In this document: positions 60,101 to 64,000 of the stretch, in pieces
Layout: every line of letters starts with the position of its first letter
How positions within the stretch are numbered: position 1 is the stretch's first letter
DNA from: an uncultured Christensenella sp.
GTDB taxonomy: Bacteria; Bacillota; Clostridia; Christensenellales; CAG-917
Reading direction: 5' to 3'
Assembly (NCBI GenBank): GCA_910577815.1
Contig: CAJTNO010000001.1
Coordinates: forward strand, 124,001 to 188,000
DNA length: 64,000 bases
Translations under genes and position numbers: made by a program
Notes under the pieces: generated by a model
Database searches by the model: none
What the model saw: the letters and a program-made list of their open reading frames with translations, nothing else
What the model was told of the DNA's origin: nothing

Positions 60101-60370
60101 GTGGACGCCGAGCCGGATTCGATGCTCGGCAAGCCGATAATCAGGGATGCTAATCTGTCCGAATTAGGCACGGTATTTAAGGATATACTCACCGATATGA
60201 CGATAGGCGAGCTTATGACCTGGTCAAACGTGACCGAGGTAGAGGACTACGTAAAGTCGGCGCTTAACGGAGTTACGGTACAGTCGCTTTTCTCCAGTCT
60301 GACGCTCGACACAACGACCAACGAGATAAAAGTAGATATGCTCAAGCTATATGGATATACACCGGTTTAA
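57101..60370 (+). CDS. 1,089-residue anchored surface protein of unknown family
   Basis: Not recognised. A single N-terminal membrane helix (about 6-33), then about 1,050 residues predicted outside. It contains a recurring phrase of the kind LTIAELQDADNLLDGLTIAD, LTLGEMIDV, ATLGNFSDAFDSLMLADVL, GTIGEMNKIISNATIGDIV and DMTIGELM. These are short helices ending in T-(I/L)-G/A-(D/E/N), repeated at least eight times and spread through the sequence. Between them lie Tyr/Asp-rich stretches such as NPDERYFYYDSAHSVYRVAD. A calcium-loop-like DTDGDGKADAP occurs near 265. GGGAG lies 9 nt before the ATG. It follows a CvpA-like gene and precedes a GNAT gene. Confidence 0.75.
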   Translation: MRVLRGTLTFVLGMVIGIVLFVVAIGGTLAILATQFTVGDLQKAIIGSDNVISSDSDIYDKTILDAVKDVVSDIQNFDKLSLKTLYEHYGIKLFNGISGIDFTDKDFYSVPIPDLINDLSIVVNSFTLNDVSKIAGVDFSSYNLPILTNNLDNNLSTAMDNILGSLNGDMTIRGINVNFGIDLGIADNALLGTLQDALLSEFGNVLNVMRVSSILEADTDTFIASDAGRIKYFAKTDAYEAIPDSELSATVFADGAEKSLLGGLDTDGDGKADAPRYVETRYVQEIRTADGKEEVTYVVDNSSYGEDFDLAANQKTFYRHIIYTPTDRTEGENVYIIGYANRVGKLTENGFELLEKGFIPVSGLAPEDGLWAMTGDVPDKDSKLAQLEDGQSADVTFRRVHTGTSTALLQSIAHLTIAELQDADNLLDGLTIADVVDITPESAKIMKSLAARNCKLTELGTVANDLTLGEMIDVSTYRYSKSASGKYVRIEDEASYTLYDRTNPDFEGATRYKKNPDGSFTPDVNGKFVHSVYYTLYNPAAHANLTRYDRLPLGDGENVSSALLQRFTGATLGNFSDAFDSLMLADVLQIDADVYEPVSSGDIAANPDERYFYYDSAHSVYRVADSEYIANNPDVQYYHIAYSGEGTSFIKKLAYVKIDGMADAMDIVIDDMMLSEFIDVFTEDAVELFAHSGSVSADGRYFIEYGAGGNAYEDGDGNRYVFVYDSFGDFAKANFREAEVTGNITEATIYYRYVKYSDMTGTEAEKAIKTAKLTAEGNIYYYEDGEYKRNLALCSYMLTKTEYHNQIYYREKVSAGGADVFTGAMKVYSGTTLPYGAYVKDEFLGYIAYDVNNPVFADRPLLTFEKGDGESYFINKADAKHMAKAIGGEFVSRDLYYALRQCVDVYALTSDTANSYVFVDGKYVRYDASVHAADAPRFLRKSGYIGRINEVSYNDGANTELILQDVKFIRERSAPVLRMLSRGTIGEMNKIISNATIGDIVDAEPDSMLGKPIIRDANLSELGTVFKDILTDMTIGELMTWSNVTEVEDYVKSALNGVTVQSLFSSLTLDTTTNEIKVDMLKLYGYTPV

Positions 60371-60399
60371 ATCCTACGCGTGCAAGTCTAAATATTATT

Positions 60400-60942
60400 A
60401 TGATAAGAAATTATATAACGTCAGACGCAAAGTCCATACGCGCGATTGCCTACAGTGACGCCGAGCGCGGCTCGATGCGCGCGGTATCCGCGGTAAAATG
60501 CAATTATTATATAGAAAACGAACCACAGCACTGCTTCGTTATGACCGACGAATTCGACAAACCCGCCGGCTATATACTTTGCAGCGTGAATTTGCGCAGG
60601 ATGAACGAGCTTTTCCCCTCCTACCTTGCCATCGTAAAGGAGGAGGATAAAAAGCTGTACCGAGAGCAGGTACGCCTGCAAAAAAAGCTGACCGCAATAA
60701 AGAGCGACTATCCTGCAAGGCTCAGCATAAGCGTACTCCCGTCCTTCCGCGGCAAGGGCGGCGCAAAGGCGATGGTAAACGCCCTGCTGTCGCATCTGAA
60801 GGATATCGGCGTGCGCGGAGTCTACACTGTGACCGAAAGCGAAGCGGCAGTCGCATTCTGCGAGCGCGTGGGCTTCGAGCGGGTTATCCGCATAGATAAA
60901 ACGCGCAGCGTTTACGGGATAAAGATAATAACAGAGCTTTAA
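60400..60942 (+). CDS. GNAT family N-acetyltransferase
   Basis: Acetyl-CoA-dependent acetyltransferase of unknown substrate. 180 residues. The N-terminal half carries AGYILCSVNLRRMNELFPSY, and the acetyl-CoA motif is SISVLPSFRGKGGAKAMVNALL, followed by GVYTVTESEAAVAFCERVGFERV, the typical GNAT end. No clear Shine-Dalgarno precedes the ATG at 60400. The upstream AT-rich TCTAAATATTATT might act as a -10 region. It is 29 bp after the surface protein gene. Confidence 0.85.
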   Translation: MIRNYITSDAKSIRAIAYSDAERGSMRAVSAVKCNYYIENEPQHCFVMTDEFDKPAGYILCSVNLRRMNELFPSYLAIVKEEDKKLYREQVRLQKKLTAIKSDYPARLSISVLPSFRGKGGAKAMVNALLSHLKDIGVRGVYTVTESEAAVAFCERVGFERVIRIDKTRSVYGIKIITEL

Positions 60943-61077
60943 AAATACTCAATCAATATTATAATTGCCGAAACATCAAAACCAACAATTTAACATAGTT
61001 TTTACTGCTTTGCTACACACGCTATGCATAATTAAATAAACTGTAATACTTAAAATTATAATTATCCTAACACAAAG

Positions 61078-61106
61078 TAAAAGCGAGAGCAAATTGCTCT
61101 CGCTTC
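61078..61106 (-). terminator. Terminator of the BspA-like protein gene
   Basis: AAGCGAGAGCAA and TTGCTCTCGCTT pair almost end to end with a tiny loop, and TTTACTTT follows on the minus strand, about 20 bp after the stop at 61127. Confidence 0.88.
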
Positions 61107-61126
61107 AGCTTTTCTTTTACATCCGC

Positions 61127-64000
61127 TTACGCTTCGGGAGCTTCGATTTTCTCAATCGTCGCGTTTTCCGTACCGTAGCCGGTAACCTTATACTCGCCTA
61201 CTACGAATTCCGCCGCCGAGCCGCCCGCAACCGTTCCGCTTACAAGCACTTCTCCGCCCCAGGAGCCCATCTTCCATACCACAACGTGCGTTTCGTCAAT
61301 CCAGCTTACCGTATACTGCGTAGCGCCGTCCTTGGATTTAACTGTGCCTACCGCATTGTAATAATCGTCTTTTGCCGATACACTTGCCTTAAGCGTGCCG
61401 TCAACATCTGTAAATGTCACCGCATACGTTGCGGTAATACTTGTTTTAATATCGTTAGATTCTTTAACCACGGTATACTCGAACTCAACTGTCTTGCCGG
61501 CTAATTCACCCTCAAAGGATTTAATAATAATCTTATTTCCGGATGTATAAATAAACAGCGTATTTCCGGACTTTGCAAAGTAGAAGTAAGGACTTGTAGT
61601 TATTATTTCGTTATTGCTGTTCACCGCAGAGATAAACGCATACGCGTTCATATAGTAGCTATATCCAAACTTTTCAAACGGCGTTCTGCTGATAGCCACA
61701 TACGAATTGCTCGTTCCTACGCAGTAAACAATAGAGCCGATGCCGTTCTCCGCGTCCATCTCGCCCTTCTCGTTGTTCAAAGCCTCATTGCCGTTATAAA
61801 CAACGCTCAACGACTTGGAAGCTTCGTCATAAACGTAAGTTCCGCTTACGTATTCATCGCCGCTGAAATACAGCAGATTGCCGTTTCCGTCAAAATACCA
61901 GGCATAGTTTGCGCTCGTAGTAACATACCACTTACCCGCTTCCTCGGCCGTGGCATACTCAAACGTTTTATTCTCAAGATTGAGATACGCAATCTTAATT
62001 TCGTCGTTAACAATCAACAAAATACTGTTAGACTCACCGAACGTCCTGTAAAATCCGTCCGTACCGTTTACTGTTGCGGTATAATAACCGTCCAAAGAAA
62101 GAGTTATATCGCCGTTTTTGAAGGTATCTATAATAGTATTTTCAACAACCTTAAACTTGAGGTTATCCTCATAGTTACCGTAATAACCGGAAACAACGTC
62201 GGCGGATGTGCGCGAATAGGTCCAGGATTTCTCCGTTCCGTTAAGCGCAAATTTGATTTCGGTCTTAGTTATCGTATAACCTGTTTCTGTCGTCTGTCCC
62301 TTAAAGGTCAGCGTAAGCTTGCCCGCGTAGTTATTTGCGCCTTCCGTATACGCTTTACCGTCGAGTATGAGCTTAGCCGCGTTATTAACGTCGTAATAAA
62401 CGCCCGCCTCGCCGCCGAGAGCAGTCATAACAACGCCGTTATAAGTTAGCGTCTTTTGCTCGATGCTTATCTGTGCCGAGTCGGTAAGAGTATCGAAAGT
62501 AATCGTCGCGCCGTTTACGGTATAGTTGCCCTCGGTGGTCGTCCCGTCCTCGCCGAAGAACGAGAATTTTCCAAAGCCGTCAAAACTGAAGGTATCCTTA
62601 CCTATTTCACCGTAAGAGCCGGCCTCGTTTCCGCGCAATTCAAAGCCGTTTTCTCCGAAGCGGCCGTTCAGCTTAAAGCTGTCAAGACCGGAGCTTGTGA
62701 GGAAGAAGCACTCGAGCTGTTTGGGGTCTTCGTTTGCATATTCGCTGTATCCGGGCAACTTAAGGCTTGTATAGCGCGCATAACCGCTGCCCTTATAACC
62801 GCTATTCTCGGCGTATTTGATATACGCATAGCCTTCGTTTGCTGTTCCGAGCATAGTAACGGTGCCGCATTCCAAATCAAACGTCTTATCCGCCACGTAG
62901 AAATACGAGCCTGACGCGGTAAGCTGTTTGAAGTCCTGAGACTTATAGGAAACAACTTCATCGTTTATACTCGGAAGGTTTTCGATATCGCTAAGGCTCG
63001 CGTTCAGCGCGTCTATAAACGGCTGACAATCGGGGTCGCCCCACCATCCGCTCGCGGACAAAGGAGTATAAACCTTACAATCGGCATACATAGCCAAGTC
63101 GGTACACAGCAAGGACGGTCCTATTCCGCCCGTCCCGATAGTAGTACAGAAAGCGGCTGTTCCGATTTCGGGAGCGGTAGAGCCGGTAAACACTATCTGC
63201 TGCAAATAATCGCTGCCGAAAAATGCGTTATCGCCTATCTTTGCTATTTTTTCGCCGAAGCGCACGCCGAAGATATTTGTAAGTGCAAAAGCATACTCGC
63301 CGACTTCGGTAGTACTGTCGCCAATTTCTATAAAGCGAACGCTTTGGTTCATAAAGCCTGCGCCGCCCGCTATTTTAGTGACGTTTGACGGCAAGCTATA
63401 AACAAGCTCGGAGCCAACGTAATCGTAAAGCACGTTTTGATAAATAAATTCCTGCTTATCGTTTACTTCGACCTTAACAACCGAATTATCCTCATAGTTA
63501 AGCACATAGGTTTCGCGCAGATTTAAGGTTGCGAGATTTTTATACAGATGCGTGCTTTCAAACATTTCGATAAAGCTGACGGAGTTGTAATCATACAAAA
63601 CAGCGGTAAATCCGATGCCGCGGAATACAACCGCTTTATCGTCCTCCGTGCTTGCTTCGCGTAAAATTCCCGTTTCTTTTAAACTTGCGGCAATCTCCTC
63701 CGCAGAGTAATGGCGCATAGTAGCCGCCTGCAAACCCGTCTTTTGACTAATTATTTGATTCACTTCGTTCGTGTTGTCGTCGGTAATAGAAGTACCTACA
63801 AGCGTTTCCCAAGCGGATTTAGCCGCAATCATCGTTACGGAGCCGTCCGTACGTCTGCCGTCGCCGAAGACGTTTGCGCCGAGCGTCGGGAATTCGCCTG
63901 CAAAACCGATTTCCATAATACTGTCGCTGAGCAACGCCTCGTCGCCCAACGCAGTAACCGTTGCGGGAACGGCAACTATAGTAAGCGCGCTGTTTTTAAA
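61127..64000 (-). CDS. Large BspA-like LRR surface protein (5' end missing)
   Basis: Probable secreted protein, at least 957 residues; the frame is open to the right edge (visible start FKNSALTIVAVPATVTA), so the N-terminus is outside the window. The first 300 visible residues include BspA/LRR_5 units (LGDEALLSDSIMEIGFAGEF, FMNQSVRFIEIGDSTTEVGE, FALTNIFGVRFGEKIAKIGD, FFGSDYLQQIVFTGSTAPEI). The rest is a series of beta-rich repeats of about 60-70 residues with Y-G-G/T-G cores (FSFDGFGKFSFFGEDGTTTE, GNYTVNGATITFDTL, WYFDGNGNLLYFSGDEY). The whole looks like an adhesin. Its GC content is closer to core genes than the AT-rich lipoprotein at 4582. Confidence 0.82.
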   Translation of the reverse strand, partial: FKNSALTIVAVPATVTALGDEALLSDSIMEIGFAGEFPTLGANVFGDGRRTDGSVTMIAAKSAWETLVGTSITDDNTNEVNQIISQKTGLQAATMRHYSAEEIAASLKETGILREASTEDDKAVVFRGIGFTAVLYDYNSVSFIEMFESTHLYKNLATLNLRETYVLNYEDNSVVKVEVNDKQEFIYQNVLYDYVGSELVYSLPSNVTKIAGGAGFMNQSVRFIEIGDSTTEVGEYAFALTNIFGVRFGEKIAKIGDNAFFGSDYLQQIVFTGSTAPEIGTAAFCTTIGTGGIGPSLLCTDLAMYADCKVYTPLSASGWWGDPDCQPFIDALNASLSDIENLPSINDEVVSYKSQDFKQLTASGSYFYVADKTFDLECGTVTMLGTANEGYAYIKYAENSGYKGSGYARYTSLKLPGYSEYANEDPKQLECFFLTSSGLDSFKLNGRFGENGFELRGNEAGSYGEIGKDTFSFDGFGKFSFFGEDGTTTEGNYTVNGATITFDTLTDSAQISIEQKTLTYNGVVMTALGGEAGVYYDVNNAAKLILDGKAYTEGANNYAGKLTLTFKGQTTETGYTITKTEIKFALNGTEKSWTYSRTSADVVSGYYGNYEDNLKFKVVENTIIDTFKNGDITLSLDGYYTATVNGTDGFYRTFGESNSILLIVNDEIKIAYLNLENKTFEYATAEEAGKWYVTTSANYAWYFDGNGNLLYFSGDEYVSGTYVYDEASKSLSVVYNGNEALNNEKGEMDAENGIGSIVYCVGTSNSYVAISRTPFEKFGYSYYMNAYAFISAVNSNNEIITTSPYFYFAKSGNTLFIYTSGNKIIIKSFEGELAGKTVEFEYTVVKESNDIKTSITATYAVTFTDVDGTLKASVSAKDDYYNAVGTVKSKDGATQYTVSWIDETHVVVWKMGSWGGEVLVSGTVAGGSAAEFVVGEYKVTGYGTENATIEKIEAPEA

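Overview
The window reads as one chromosomal segment of an endospore-forming member of the Clostridia. It holds spo0A, a three-gene spore-germinant receptor operon and a yyaC-type sporulation gene. It also has the Firmicutes-style rpmH-rnpA-yidD-yidC-jag-mnmE-mnmG block, SpoIIIJ-like YidC, and many short-tailed lipoproteins. ProS is the short archaeal/eukaryotic-like form. Core genes have moderate GC. Several surface-protein genes and one mobile element are clearly more AT-rich. The genus cannot be named from the sequence alone; an uncultured gut-type Clostridia lineage would fit.

Layout. 1-4.5 kb: proS (cut by the window edge), an acidic zinc-ribbon protein, spo0A and a MATE exporter. 4.6-7 kb: an AT-rich lipoprotein with InlB-type and BspA-type repeats. 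7.1-10.5 kb: a compact mobile element with iteron-like repeats, long hairpins, a 41-residue ORF, an HUH rolling-circle Rep protein and a large serine recombinase broken by a one-base frameshift. It is followed by tRNA-Ile(GAT) and tRNA-Ala(TGC). 10.9-16.1 kb: dapB, an unusual secreted subtilisin with leucine-rich repeats and a C-terminal Hint domain, and two paralogous lipoproteins sharing a near-identical 126-bp block. 16.2-31.2 kb: an anchored phosphoesterase, a CDF metal exporter operon, a two-component system, a PTS-IIC-like membrane protein, a degenerate M28-like membrane protein, an XRE regulator, two large lipoproteins and a FabG-like reductase. 31.4-38.2 kb: asnS-asnA-aspS in one direction, and trxB-like and glmM in the other. 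38.8-44.9 kb: the rpmH-to-mnmG operon, without dnaA beside it. 45.1-50.1 kb: an anchored glycerophosphodiesterase and the germinant receptor operon. 50.1-56.1 kb: repeat-rich intergenic DNA, an alpha/beta-hydrolase-fold protein lacking its nucleophile, signal peptidase I, an ABC-2 exporter and yyaC. 56.2-64 kb: a CvpA-like protein, a 1,089-residue surface protein of unknown family, a GNAT acetyltransferase, and a large BspA-like protein cut by the right edge.

The most unusual signals are these. (1) At least six genes have a TATAAT-like box 6-7 nt before the ATG and no Shine-Dalgarno, which suggests leaderless mRNAs. (2) A subtilisin-LRR-Hint fusion. (3) A Rep plus serine-recombinase element bordered by elaborate inverted repeats. 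(4) Three unrelated intergenic repeat families with periods of 84, 94 and 173 bp; the 84- and 94-bp units each carry a short perfect hairpin and the 173-bp family a nested palindromic segment. One of them supplies the 3' end of an ABC permease gene. (5) Two enzyme-fold proteins whose catalytic residues look lost. No CRISPR array, rRNA or prophage was seen.
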